Positions 8,681 through 17,668 of a stretch of DNA of 64,000 bases are shown in pieces. The position numbers and the translations under genes are program-made. Positions within the stretch are counted from its first letter, which is position 1. Each line of letters begins with the position of its first letter. The stretch comes from Corynebacterium sp. 13CS0277 (GTDB lineage: Bacteria; Actinomycetota; Actinomycetes; Mycobacteriales; Mycobacteriaceae), in NCBI RefSeq assembly GCF_002994655.1, contig NZ_PPDL01000017.1, positions 1 through 64,000 on the forward strand, read 5' to 3'. The notes below the pieces were generated by a model. It was not told where the DNA came from and did not search any database. It saw only the letters and a list, made by a program, of their open reading frames with translations.

Positions 8681-10324
8681 TTAGTGGCTGACGGCCTTTT
8701 CGACGCCGACGCCGGTGAGCGAGCGGACTTCCATCTCTGCGGCCTTCAGCGGCAGGTTGTCGGGCTTGCCGATGAGGGTGCCGATGATGCCCATGAGGAA
8801 GCCGGTGGGCACCGCGATGATGGAGGGGTTGGTCAGCGGGAACCAGGCGATGTCGATGCTGTCGCCGAGGAAGCTGGCGGGGGTGCCGGAGACGGCGGGG
8901 GAGAAGATGATGAGCACCACGGAAGTGATGAGGCCGCCGTAGATGGAGAACAGTGCGCCCGTGGTGTTGAAGCGCTTCCAGTACAGGGAGTACAGGATGG
9001 TCGGCAGGTTGGCGGCGGCGGCGATGCCGAACGCCAGGGCGACGAGGAAGGCGATGTTCTGGCCGATGGCGCCGATGCCGAGGACGATGGCGAGCACGCC
9101 GATGACGACGACGGTGATGCGGGAGACCCGCACCTGCTCCTCTTCGGTGGCCTCACCGTTACGGATGATGCTGTTGTAGATGTCGTGGGCGACGGAGGCG
9201 GAGGCGGTGATCGCCAGGCCTGCGACGACGGCGAGGATGGTGGCGAACGCGATGGCGGAGATGACGGACATGAACAGCGGGGTGCCGACGACGCTGGACA
9301 GCAGCAGCACGGCGGAGTTCACGCCACCGGGGGCGGCCTTGATGGTTTCGGGGCCGACGAGGGCGGCGGCACCGTAGCCCATGATGACGGTGAGGAGGAA
9401 GAACAGGGCGACGATCGCGATGGTCCACGTCACGGAGCGGCGGGCTTCCTTCGCGGTGGGCACCGTGTAGAAGCGCATGAGCACGTGCGGCAGGCCGGAG
9501 GTGCCGAAGACGAGGGCGATGCCGAGGGAGACGAAGTCGAGCTTGGTCAGGGTGGTCGCGCCGTACTTGAGGCCGGGGCCGAGGACGTCGGCGCCGTCGA
9601 CGCCGTTGCGGAAGTCCTGGGCGGACTGCAGCAGCTCGTTGAAGCCGCCCTTGATGGTCCAGAAGGTCAGCACGGTGATGATGATGGAGCCGCCGACGAG
9701 GAGCACGGCCTTGATCATCTGCACGTAGGTGGTGCCCTTCATGCCGCCGACGAGGACGTAGACGATCATGAGCACGCCGACGATGGCGACGACGCCGGCC
9801 TGGGCGGTGCCGCCGGAAATCCCGAGCAGCAGGGCGACCAAGCCGCCCGCGCCCGCCATCTGCGCGATGAGGTAGAACAGCGAGATGCACAGCGTCGACA
9901 GGGCGGCCGCCATGCGGACGGGCTTCTGCTTGAGTCGGAAGCTGAGCACGTCGGCCATGGTGAACTTGCCGGTGTTACGCAGCGGTTCGGCGACGAGGAC
10001 GAGGGCGACGAGGAGGGCGATGAGGAAGCCGACGGAGTAGAGGAAGCCGTCGTAGCCGTAGACGGCGATCGCGCCCGTCACGCCGAGGAATGCGGCGGCG
10101 GACAGGTAGTCGCCGGAGATCGCCAGGCCGTTTTGCCACCCGGAGAACGAGGCGCCGCCGGTGTAGAAGTCGGAGCCTTTTTGGCTGGTTTTGCGGGTCG
10201 CTTTGACCACCACGGTCATGGTGCCGACGATGAACAGCACGAAGACGGCAATGTTGACCCAGGGGTTACCGGTTTCGATGGTGGATTCCTGCGCGAGCAG
10301 GCTGGTCACTGCGGGGGTGTACAT
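8681..10324 (-). CDS. monocarboxylate (acetate-type) sodium solute symporter, MctC-like copy 1
   Basis: 547-residue member of the sodium:solute symporter (SSS) family with about 13 hydrophobic helices. Typical phrases are SGDYLSAAAFLGVTGAIA, AEPLRNTGKFTMADVLSFR, YVLVGGMKGTTYVQMIKA and VVAGLAITASASVAHDIY. In C. glutamicum the related MctC imports acetate, pyruvate and propionate with a cation; substrate here is inferred. The C-terminus carries a cytoplasmic tail (AEMEVRSLTGVGVE). It follows a DUF485 gene by 3 nt on the same strand, the usual mctB-mctC pairing. A second, clearly similar pair lies at 34298-36268. Confidence 0.92.
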   Translation of the reverse strand: MYTPAVTSLLAQESTIETGNPWVNIAVFVLFIVGTMTVVVKATRKTSQKGSDFYTGGASFSGWQNGLAISGDYLSAAAFLGVTGAIAVYGYDGFLYSVGFLIALLVALVLVAEPLRNTGKFTMADVLSFRLKQKPVRMAAALSTLCISLFYLIAQMAGAGGLVALLLGISGGTAQAGVVAIVGVLMIVYVLVGGMKGTTYVQMIKAVLLVGGSIIITVLTFWTIKGGFNELLQSAQDFRNGVDGADVLGPGLKYGATTLTKLDFVSLGIALVFGTSGLPHVLMRFYTVPTAKEARRSVTWTIAIVALFFLLTVIMGYGAAALVGPETIKAAPGGVNSAVLLLSSVVGTPLFMSVISAIAFATILAVVAGLAITASASVAHDIYNSIIRNGEATEEEQVRVSRITVVVIGVLAIVLGIGAIGQNIAFLVALAFGIAAAANLPTILYSLYWKRFNTTGALFSIYGGLITSVVLIIFSPAVSGTPASFLGDSIDIAWFPLTNPSIIAVPTGFLMGIIGTLIGKPDNLPLKAAEMEVRSLTGVGVEKAVSH

Positions 10325-10327
10325 GTC

Positions 10328-10672
10328 CTAGTCCTCCAGGTGTTCCATGCGGTTGCGGATCGCGGCGGTCGCCGGGTCGAGGGTGTTGTCCGCGAAGCGG
10401 ACGTACGCCCAGGTGATGATGCCGGCGGTGGCGAACTGGGCGAGGCCCAGGACCATGCCCAGGTTGATGGCCCCGTAGACGGGGCGGGAGACGAAGTCGA
10501 CCGCGAAGGTGGCGGTGACGATGTAGAAGATGTACCAGGCCAGGAAGGCGACGGTGACGGGGAAAGCGAAGCCGCGGAAGGTGCGGCGCAGCTGCTGGAA
10601 CTCCTGCGTCTCGCTCGTGGCGAGGAACTCCTCCGGGGTTGGCACGTGGGGAGTGGGGGCGGGACTAGTCAT
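10328..10672 (-). CDS. DUF485 membrane protein (MctB-like), copy 1
   Basis: 114 residues with two membrane helices (about 40-61 and 76-98). The DUF485 family normally accompanies acetate/monocarboxylate symporters. The start is the ATG at 10672, with AGGAAGG 5 nt upstream; a longer frame to 11008 overlaps regulatory DNA and is rejected. It is followed after 3 nt by the symporter gene. The shared promoter region (10680-10960) holds several TTTGCGAA/TTTGCAAA motifs. Confidence 0.88.
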   Translation of the reverse strand: MTSPAPTPHVPTPEEFLATSETQEFQQLRRTFRGFAFPVTVAFLAWYIFYIVTATFAVDFVSRPVYGAINLGMVLGLAQFATAGIITWAYVRFADNTLDPATAAIRNRMEHLED

Positions 10673-10833
10673 GGTGACCTTCCTCTGGTTGACATAGGGG
10701 GTAAGGGGTTCGTCGCAGGCGGCCCACGCACCTCGTTTCACAAGAGAAGGTCGAAGAGAAAACGAAAGCGTCTGTGGTGCGTGTGGTGCCACCACCGCCG
10801 TGTGAGCGGTGCGCGTCACCTCGCGTCCTGCGA

Positions 10834-10954
10834 TGTGAGTCATTACATATGAAAACTTTGCGAATGTCCCAGCTTTCGCCGAAAAATTTCCGTTGTCTGA
10901 CCAGTGAAGTTTTGCAAAGCGTGCGAGTGTGGCGGAGATTCGCAACCTTGCGAA
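10834..10954. promoter_or_regulatory. RamB-like motif cluster upstream of mctBC copy 1
   Basis: AAAACTTTGCGAA at 10852-10864, AGTTTTGCAAAGC at 10908-10920, and a perfect inverted repeat TTCGCAA-CC-TTGCGAA at 10939-10954. These resemble the RamB consensus of C. glutamicum (about AAAACTTTGCAAA), the repressor of acetate genes. A degenerate CRP-like half-site (TGTGA at 10834-10838) lies beside it. A -10-like TATGTAAT reads leftward from about 10850. Assignment to RamB is inference. Confidence 0.55.
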
Positions 10955-10994
10955 GATGACAAAGCTGCAGCCCACATGGGGCGGGCATGCAAAA

Positions 10995-11023
10995 ACCGCC
11001 CCACCCAAGAAGGGTGGAGCGGT
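10995..11023 (-). terminator. rpf terminator
   Basis: On the minus strand, 12-nt arms (ACCGCTCCACCC with GGGTGGGGCGGT, one G-T pair), a 5-nt loop and a T5 run right after, 33 nt downstream of the rpf stop. Confidence 0.85.
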
Positions 11024-11055
11024 CGAAGTGGGGGTAACCCCTTTCGGGGGTAGCC

Positions 11056-11915
<860 letters not shown>

Positions 11916-11975
11916 CACCTGGCGTGGCGCCGCATCTGCTTGTCAGACCTTCCCCCTGAACGGGGGCGTAGCCGT

Positions 11976-12005
11976 TTCGATGCCCCGATCCCGGCTGTGT
12001 ATACT
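11976..12005 (+). promoter_or_regulatory. promoter of the cold-shock gene
   Basis: TTCGAT at 11976-11981, 18 bp, TATACT at 12000-12005. This predicts a GC-rich 5' leader of about 95 nt with a potential hairpin (GCGCGGGC...GCCCGCGC). Long structured leaders are usual for cold-shock mRNAs. Confidence 0.5.
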
Positions 12006-12109
12006 TCACCCCTTATGCGCGCGGGCCAGCCCGCCCGCGCCCACCCCAGACACACCCCGCCTGCGCGCCGTGCGCGCCGGCACACGAGACAGAAAGGACA
12101 CCGTCCGGG

Positions 12110-12496
12110 ATGCCCATTGGAAAAGTGAAATGGTACGACGCCGACCGGGGCTTCGGCTTCGTCGCCAACCCGGGGGCCGAGGACGCCTTCGTCGGCAAGG
12201 CCGTCCTGCCCGACGGTGTGGACGAGCTCTACCCCGGCCAGCGCATCGAGTTCGATGTGGCCGACGGCCGCCGCGGCCCCCAGGCCCTGCGCGTCGTGGT
12301 GCTCGACGAGGCACCCCGCCGGCGCTCGATGTCGAAGTACACCTCTGAGCAGCTGTCCTCGATGATCTCCGACCTGGTCACCATGCTGGAGACCACCATC
12401 CAGCCGGACCTGCAGAAAGGCCACCGCGTCGACCGGAAGACCGGCCGCCAGGTCGCCGAGATCCTGCGCGCCGTCGCCAAGGAACTCGACGCCTAA
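12110..12496 (+). CDS. cold-shock domain protein with C-terminal extension
   Basis: 128 residues. The N-terminal cold-shock domain (about 1-67) has the nucleic-acid-binding motifs KWYDADRGFGFV (RNP1-like) and EDAFVGKAVL (the RNP2 position, diverged). A further 60 residues, charged and helical (SMSKYTSEQLSSMISDLVTMLETTIQPDL), are absent from the 67-aa CspA type but typical of the longer actinobacterial CspB type. It probably binds single-stranded RNA or DNA. AAAGGA lies 15 nt before the ATG. It lies beside rpf, as in C. glutamicum. Confidence 0.92.
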   Translation: MPIGKVKWYDADRGFGFVANPGAEDAFVGKAVLPDGVDELYPGQRIEFDVADGRRGPQALRVVVLDEAPRRRSMSKYTSEQLSSMISDLVTMLETTIQPDLQKGHRVDRKTGRQVAEILRAVAKELDA

Positions 12497-12553
12497 CCCC
12501 TGCCAGCACCGCAGCGATCCCGTGCCAACCCGCGCCTGCGCGGGCGCTGACAG

Positions 12554-12599
12554 ACGACGACCCCGCACCGGATGAACCTCACCGGTGCGGGGTCGTCGT
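12554..12599. terminator. bidirectional terminator
   Basis: Near-perfect 18-bp arms (ACGACGACCCCGCACCGG and its complement) between the cold-shock gene and the convergent DUF2771 gene. Confidence 0.8.
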
Positions 12600-12642
12600 T
12601 GCTTGTGTGGCGCGCGGGCATGCGCGTCGCCGCGTTGCTCTT

Positions 12643-13224
12643 TTACTGCGTCGCGGTCGCCGGGGCGCTCGTCGCCGCCGAGTCCTCATCCGGGCGGGAG
12701 GTGGCGGTGGCGAAAGGATCATCGGTGGCGATGGACCACACCACCTCGAAGGGAGCTTCCTCCCCGTCAGCCGTGTGGCCGACCAGCAGGCTGGAGATCT
12801 CCACGAGCACCAGGCGCGGGGTGTGCCCGTCGGCGGCCGGCTCAGCTTCCAGCGGCACCTGAACGGTCTTGGTGTCGGGGGAGGTGAAGTACTCCTCCCC
12901 GCTGGCGTCCGGCTCGTCGTAGACCTTGAGCAACGCCCAATCGTGGTCGTAGACCTCCTTCGGCAGCTCCAGGGTCAGCACCCCGTCCTTCGGCACGGCA
13001 AGCTTCGGGACGTCAGATTCCTCGCAGGTCGTACCGATCTCACAGGCGATGTAGGGGCCGGCGGTGATCTCGTCGACGTCGCTGCGGGCGGTGATGGTGA
13101 CGTCGGTGGGCTCCGGGCCGGGGCGGGTGTTCCACCAGTTCTGGAACACGACGGAGACAGTCACCACCACGACGACGGCGGCGACGAGGACCAGGAACTG
13201 GGTGAGATTCTTGCGGGCTGCCAT
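12643..13224 (-). CDS. DUF2771 family protein, membrane-anchored
   Basis: 193 residues from the ATG at 13224 (MAARKNLTQFLVL). One N-terminal membrane anchor (about 8-28) precedes an extracytoplasmic domain with two cysteines (IACEIGTTCEE) and an Ala/Thr-rich tail. The pattern fits the actinobacterial DUF2771 family, whose function I do not know. The frame extends upstream to 13287 without family-like sequence. It is convergent with the cold-shock gene and 143 nt downstream of the glutaminyl-cyclase-like gene. Confidence 0.78.
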   Translation of the reverse strand: MAARKNLTQFLVLVAAVVVVVTVSVVFQNWWNTRPGPEPTDVTITARSDVDEITAGPYIACEIGTTCEESDVPKLAVPKDGVLTLELPKEVYDHDWALLKVYDEPDASGEEYFTSPDTKTVQVPLEAEPAADGHTPRLVLVEISSLLVGHTADGEEAPFEVVWSIATDDPFATATSRPDEDSAATSAPATATQ

Positions 13225-13367
13225 AAGTGTTAAGCATAAGGCCCCGCACGTGTGACCCGCGCCCCGGGGCACACCCACCCGCGGCACGCACCCCCGCCCG
13301 ACTGCTTCTCCCCGCGGGCTTGCTTGAGGGGCGGGGACGGGGCAGTGGGGCGTGAAGCAGTGGCGTG

Positions 13368-14246
13368 TTAGTCGTGGCGGGGTGTGAACTCCACCTCGTA
13401 GAGGTCCGGCCAGCGTTTCCCGGTCAGCAGGAAACGATCACTGCCGGCGATGTGCGCAATGCCGTTGAGCACGTTGTTGGAGTCCACCGCCGCCCGGTTC
13501 GGCAGGCCGGAGGCGTCCACCACCGCTGTCACCACACCTGTGTCGAGATCGATGCGGACGATGTCGGTGCTCTTCCACACGTTGGCGTACACCACCCAGC
13601 GGCCGTGTTCTTCTCTGCAGTCCAGTTCGTTGAGCTGGTCGACCGGGGTGCCCTGGGCGCGCACGGTGACGCGGGAGCGTTCCTCAAAACTCTCCGGGTC
13701 AAGCAGCCGCAGCTCCGCAGTGCCGTCGGACATGACCAGGGCGCGGTCGGTGTGGCACAGCCCCCAGCCCTGACCCGGGTAGGTGGCGGTGTCCACGACC
13801 TCCAGGGTGTCGGTGGCCCGCCGGTAGGCGGTGCCCGCTTTCCACGTGAGCTGCCACAGGTGATCGCCGACGACGGTCATGCCTTCCCCGAATTGCTCCG
13901 CGGGGAGCTTGACCCCAGGGGTGCGGTCGTGGCCGTCGATGCTGGTGCGGTAGACCTCCGACTCGCCCCACCACCCCGTGGAAACCCACAGCGTGTCCTC
14001 GTCGAGTTCCAGCCCTTGGGTAAACGACGTCCGATCGAAGGGGTGGGTGGCCACGATCGTGGCGGTGAGCTGTTCTGGCGCGGCATGAGGATCCACCGAC
14101 GGCGCCTCCGCACAGCCCACCAGCACCAGCCCCGCCGCGCACACAGCGCCGACCGTGCGCCGCTGCAGCGACCAGCGGGCGCGCCGCCGTCGGCGCGGCT
14201 GGGGCTGCGGTGCTGCGGGGCGCACGGGGGCGCAGGTTCGGTGCAT
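13368..14246 (-). CDS. glutaminyl-peptide cyclotransferase-like lipoprotein
   Basis: 292 residues from the ATG at 14246, with GGAAGGA 8 nt upstream. After a very Arg-rich N-terminus comes a hydrophobic segment and a lipobox LVGC (about residue 45). The rest matches the plant-type glutamine cyclotransferase family (beta-propeller): PFDRTSFTQGLELDEDTLWVSTG, GLCHTDRALVMSDGT, QLNELDC and VLNGIAHI. Enzymes of this fold turn N-terminal Gln of peptides into pyroglutamate. In bacteria the real substrate is unclear. It is divergent from the DUF3027 gene. Confidence 0.83.
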   Translation of the reverse strand: MHRTCAPVRPAAPQPQPRRRRRARWSLQRRTVGAVCAAGLVLVGCAEAPSVDPHAAPEQLTATIVATHPFDRTSFTQGLELDEDTLWVSTGWWGESEVYRTSIDGHDRTPGVKLPAEQFGEGMTVVGDHLWQLTWKAGTAYRRATDTLEVVDTATYPGQGWGLCHTDRALVMSDGTAELRLLDPESFEERSRVTVRAQGTPVDQLNELDCREEHGRWVVYANVWKSTDIVRIDLDTGVVTAVVDASGLPNRAAVDSNNVLNGIAHIAGSDRFLLTGKRWPDLYEVEFTPRHD

Positions 14247-14348
14247 GGGGTTCGGTTCCTTCCACACGCGTCGGGGCATCAGGCAGGCCACGGGGTGCGC
14301 GCGGCGCGGGGGAGTAAGGCCGTGACGATCACTGACGGGGGGTTTACG

Positions 14349-14377
14349 TTCCATCCTGCACCACGGGCGGGCATAAT
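14349..14377 (+). promoter_or_regulatory. leaderless promoter of the DUF3027 gene
   Basis: TTCCAT, 17 bp, CATAAT at 14372-14377. The GTG start at 14384 is 6 nt after the -10 box, exactly where transcription should begin. Confidence 0.55.
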
Positions 14378-14383
14378 GTCAGA

Positions 14384-15031
14384 GTGCCCAGACGAAACGG
14401 ACCCTTCTTTAGCCCAGCTGCCCTCGACGTGGCGCGCTCCGCGCTGGAGGACGTCGGCCAGGTCGGCCGCCATCTCGGCACCCAAGCGCACGGCCGCGAC
14501 GCCGCCACCCTACGCTTCGAGGCCCACGAGCCCGGCTACGCCGGGTGGGAGTGGCACGTGGTGTTGGCCTGCGCGCCGGGCAGCGATCATGTCACCGTCA
14601 ACGAGGTGGCCCTCATGCCGGGGCAGGAGGCGCTGAAAGCGCCCGAGTGGGTGCCCTACGAGGAGCGCCTGCGCAAGGGGGATCTCACCCCGGAGATGCT
14701 GCTGCCGCCCCGCGCCGACGATCCCCACCTGGAGGATGTGGGCGGGCAGATGCTGCTCAGCCCCCGCGGGTGGAAGGACGCCCGGGAACGCTGGCGGTCC
14801 GGCAAGTTCGGCCCCCAGTCTGTCTTCGCCCGCCACGCCGCCCACCCCTGCGGGACCTGTGGCTTCTACATTGAGCTCGAGGGCAAGCTGGACGAGTTCG
14901 GCATCTGCGCCAACGAGATCGCGGCCGACGGGCACGTCGTGCATGAGCGCAACGGCTGTGGGGCTCACACGTTGACGCCTGCGAAGGAGAAGGCGACGAC
15001 GATTCAGCCCTTCGACGACGAGCAGTTCTAG
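14384..15031 (+). CDS. DUF3027 family protein
   Basis: 215 residues from a GTG start. It matches the actinobacterial DUF3027 family: an N-terminal alpha/beta part (GYAGWEWHVVLACAPGSDHVTVNEVALMPG), the hinge APEWVPYEERLRKGDLTPEMLLPPRADDP, and a cysteine-containing C-terminal part with CGTCGF and GICANE...GCGAHT that could bind a metal. Function unknown. The mRNA appears leaderless. Confidence 0.85.
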   Translation: MPRRNGPFFSPAALDVARSALEDVGQVGRHLGTQAHGRDAATLRFEAHEPGYAGWEWHVVLACAPGSDHVTVNEVALMPGQEALKAPEWVPYEERLRKGDLTPEMLLPPRADDPHLEDVGGQMLLSPRGWKDARERWRSGKFGPQSVFARHAAHPCGTCGFYIELEGKLDEFGICANEIAADGHVVHERNGCGAHTLTPAKEKATTIQPFDDEQF

Positions 15032-15116
15032 GCGCTTGTCTCCCGTCACGCCCCTGGTAGGGGTGCCGCGCGGGCGGGGCACGCTGCCGTGAGGCTCGTG
15101 GCGCGGCCCGCCGGCG

Positions 15117-15803
15117 CTAGCTGTGCACGGGGTCGGCGTGCCGCCACAGGTAACGGTTAATGGCGGCGACGTTGAGGGTGGTGGGGCTGGCGAAGGTGGT
15201 GCCGTACTCCATCCGCCGGGTGACGTGCTGCGCGCCGTGGAAGGCATTGGTGAGGAGCAGTTCGCTGCGGCGCACCAACTCCAGGGGGAGGCCCTCTGGG
15301 TGAGATTGCACCTGCAGGGTGAAGTGGCCGGTGAGGTAGTCGAGCACCACGGGCCGGGTGGTGCCGACGAGTGCCCGGGGGTGGTCGCTGACGTGGATGG
15401 TGTGGTCCTCAATCGCCAGCACGGAGGCGTAGATGCACTCGATGACCCGGCCGGCATCGTCGACGAGGAGGGCCTCGTCGGCCCCGTGGGCCTGCACGGT
15501 GTTTTTCAGCCGCCCCAGCCAGTACAGGTCGGGGCCTTTGACCGTGGGGTGGGTGCGCTCATCGCGCTGGGGGTGCCGCCACAGGGTGATGGTGTCTTTC
15601 ACGGGCCGGTCGGGCCGGTGGGTGACCTCGAAGGCCCCGGAGGCGCAGGTGATTTTCACGTTGTAGGTGCCCGTGGGGCGCAGGCTGGCGCGCAGGTGTT
15701 CTTCCTGCGCGGCACTCATGGGCTGGTAGGAGCGCAGCCGGTCGAGGTGGGCCTGAAAGTTCCGGACATGCCCATCGATCATGCGGAACGAGGTCACTTT
15801 CAC
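15117..15803 (-). CDS. pabC: 4-amino-4-deoxychorismate lyase-like class IV aminotransferase
   Basis: 228 residues. Fold-type IV PLP enzyme: the likely PLP lysine is in GRLKNTVQAHG, followed by ADEALLVDDAGRVIECIYASVLAIED and the C-terminal motif TNAFHGAQHV. PabC converts aminodeoxychorismate to p-aminobenzoate and pyruvate for folate. The start is a GTG at 15803 with AAGGAG 10 nt upstream. It is 60 nt downstream of the fused pabAB gene on the same strand, which supports PabC over branched-chain aminotransferase. Confidence 0.87.
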   Translation of the reverse strand: MKVTSFRMIDGHVRNFQAHLDRLRSYQPMSAAQEEHLRASLRPTGTYNVKITCASGAFEVTHRPDRPVKDTITLWRHPQRDERTHPTVKGPDLYWLGRLKNTVQAHGADEALLVDDAGRVIECIYASVLAIEDHTIHVSDHPRALVGTTRPVVLDYLTGHFTLQVQSHPEGLPLELVRRSELLLTNAFHGAQHVTRRMEYGTTFASPTTLNVAAINRYLWRHADPVHS

Positions 15804-15863
15804 GGCAGCGTGGCTCCTTGATATCCATGGTCGCCGCCGGCACACGCGGCGGGGGAGAAATGC

Positions 15864-17561
15864 TTACCCGTCTAGTGTGCCACGCGCGCCGCAAAACACC
15901 ATGAAGGGCTGCATTTTCACGAGCACTTCGGCGAATTCTTCCGCCGGGTCCGATAGCCGGGTCACCGCCCCGCCCGCACCATAGGTGGCGACCCCGGTGG
16001 CGCGGTCGATGACGATCGTGCGGATGAGCATGTTGACGTCCATGTCGCTGCCCGCGACGTAGCCCATGACCCCGGAGTAGAAGCCCCGGGGTGCCCCCTC
16101 GAGCTCGTGGAGGATCTCCATGGAGCGTTGTTTCGGCGCGCCCGTCATGGAGCCGCCGGGGAAGGCCCGCAGCAGTGCCACCGCCGGCGGGCAGGTGAGC
16201 TGCCCGCGGATGGTGGACACCATTTGGTGCACCCGGGGGTAGCTGTACACAGCGGCCTGTTCCGGCACGGTGATGGAGTGCTGCGCGCAGGAGCGGTGGA
16301 GGTCGTTGCGCAACACATCCACAATCATGAGGTTTTCCGCATGGTCCTTGGTGCTGTGTGCCAGCTCCTCCCGGAGGGCGGCGTCCTCGGCAGGGGTTGC
16401 ACCCCGGGGGCGGGTGCCTTTGATGGGCTGGGCGCGCAGCACCCCGTCGTGGGCGTCGACGAAGCGTTCCGGGGAGGCGCTCAGGATGACGACCTCGGGG
16501 GTGATGAGCAGGCCCGCCATGGGGGCCGGGGTTTGGGCCCGCAGCGCCTGGTAGGCGGCCACCGGGTCCAGCTCGCCCACCACCTGTGAGGTGGCCCGGG
16601 TGGTCAGACACAGTTCGTAGGAGTGCCCGTGGCGGATGAAGTCTTGGGCCCGCCGCACCGCATCCTCGTACTCCTCCCGGGTGCACGCCAGCTGCGGGGG
16701 CGTCATCCGCGGCCCCACTGCCTGACCGCCCCCGTCGGGGGCGGTGTCTGCTCGCGGGAGCAGCAGCGGCAGGGTGAGGAACTGCTCCGCGTGGAACAGT
16801 GCCGTGCGCTCGGCGTCGACGTCCTCGCTGCCGTCGACCAAGCCGGTCGCCTCGTACTGCATGGCCCCCACCACCGGCAGCGGGTCCCCGTGCTCCCCGC
16901 CTGCGGGTGCGACAGTGTCTGCCAGGGTGGCCGGCTCGTGGCCGGCCGCCAGGCGGGTGGTGCCCTCGAATTCGAGCCACGCGAAGAACGGGTAATCCCG
17001 CGCCCAGCCCAGCGGATCCATGGCCAGCACGATCGCGTCGGCAAGCAGCTCCGCGCCGCCGATGGTGCCGAAGGATTCGGGGTGGAATTGCAGGCCCACC
17101 TGGTTGCCGCGCCGCAGCGCCATGATGGTGCCGTCGGCGGCGCGCCCCAGGATCTCGACTCCCAGCTCCGCGAAGCTGCGCTCCGGCGGTGCGGTGACCG
17201 CGAGGGAGTGGTAGCGGGTGACCTGGTAGTCGCGCCCCCGGTAGGTGATCGGGCTGGTTTGCCCGTGCATGGGGTGGGCGGCCACATCGACGACCGCGCC
17301 CGCCTCATAGGCAATGAGCTGGTGCCCGAGGCACACGCCGACGACTGGCCGCCCGCTGGCGAGGGCGGCGCGCGCCGCCGGCAGCTCGTCTGCGGGGTGG
17401 CCGGGCCCGGGGGAGATGACGTAGCAGTCCGCGGCGGGCAGGAGGTGGGCGGGGGTGTCCCGATCAATGATCTCGGGGGTACAGCCCGTGGCGGTGTCGA
17501 CGAGGTCGGCCAGCAGGTGGGTGAAAGAGTCGTGGTTGTCGATGAGGACGATGCGGGTCAC
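15864..17561 (-). CDS. pabAB: aminodeoxychorismate synthase, fused PabA-PabB
   Basis: 565 residues. The N-terminal class I glutamine amidotransferase (about 1-190) has nucleophile Cys77 in GVCLGHQL and FHPESFGT. A linker leads to the chorismate-binding PabB domain (about 300-565): IKGTRPRG, KDHAENLMIVDVLRNDLHR and FPGGSMTGAPKQRSMEI. It makes aminodeoxychorismate from chorismate and glutamine. The start is a GTG at 17561 (MTRIVLIDNHDSF). No Shine-Dalgarno is seen; a TAAACT -10-like box ends 8 nt before it, suggesting a leaderless mRNA. Operon with pabC. Confidence 0.93.
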   Translation of the reverse strand: MTRIVLIDNHDSFTHLLADLVDTATGCTPEIIDRDTPAHLLPAADCYVISPGPGHPADELPAARAALASGRPVVGVCLGHQLIAYEAGAVVDVAAHPMHGQTSPITYRGRDYQVTRYHSLAVTAPPERSFAELGVEILGRAADGTIMALRRGNQVGLQFHPESFGTIGGAELLADAIVLAMDPLGWARDYPFFAWLEFEGTTRLAAGHEPATLADTVAPAGGEHGDPLPVVGAMQYEATGLVDGSEDVDAERTALFHAEQFLTLPLLLPRADTAPDGGGQAVGPRMTPPQLACTREEYEDAVRRAQDFIRHGHSYELCLTTRATSQVVGELDPVAAYQALRAQTPAPMAGLLITPEVVILSASPERFVDAHDGVLRAQPIKGTRPRGATPAEDAALREELAHSTKDHAENLMIVDVLRNDLHRSCAQHSITVPEQAAVYSYPRVHQMVSTIRGQLTCPPAVALLRAFPGGSMTGAPKQRSMEILHELEGAPRGFYSGVMGYVAGSDMDVNMLIRTIVIDRATGVATYGAGGAVTRLSDPAEEFAEVLVKMQPFMVFCGARGTLDG

Positions 17562-17668
17562 GCAGGGGAAGTTTACAAGTTGGTGTTGCAGTGTGCGGGG
17601 TGGGATTGTTGTGCGTGGGCTGGACTGCAAGCCCTGCGTGTTTTTCTCATCATCCCCAGGAGTTGCTT

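Noticed and set aside
8408..10852. 814-codon + strand frame, Asp/Gly/His-rich
   Set aside because: Antisense to the mctB/mctC pair; the composition is a by-product of codon use on the other strand.
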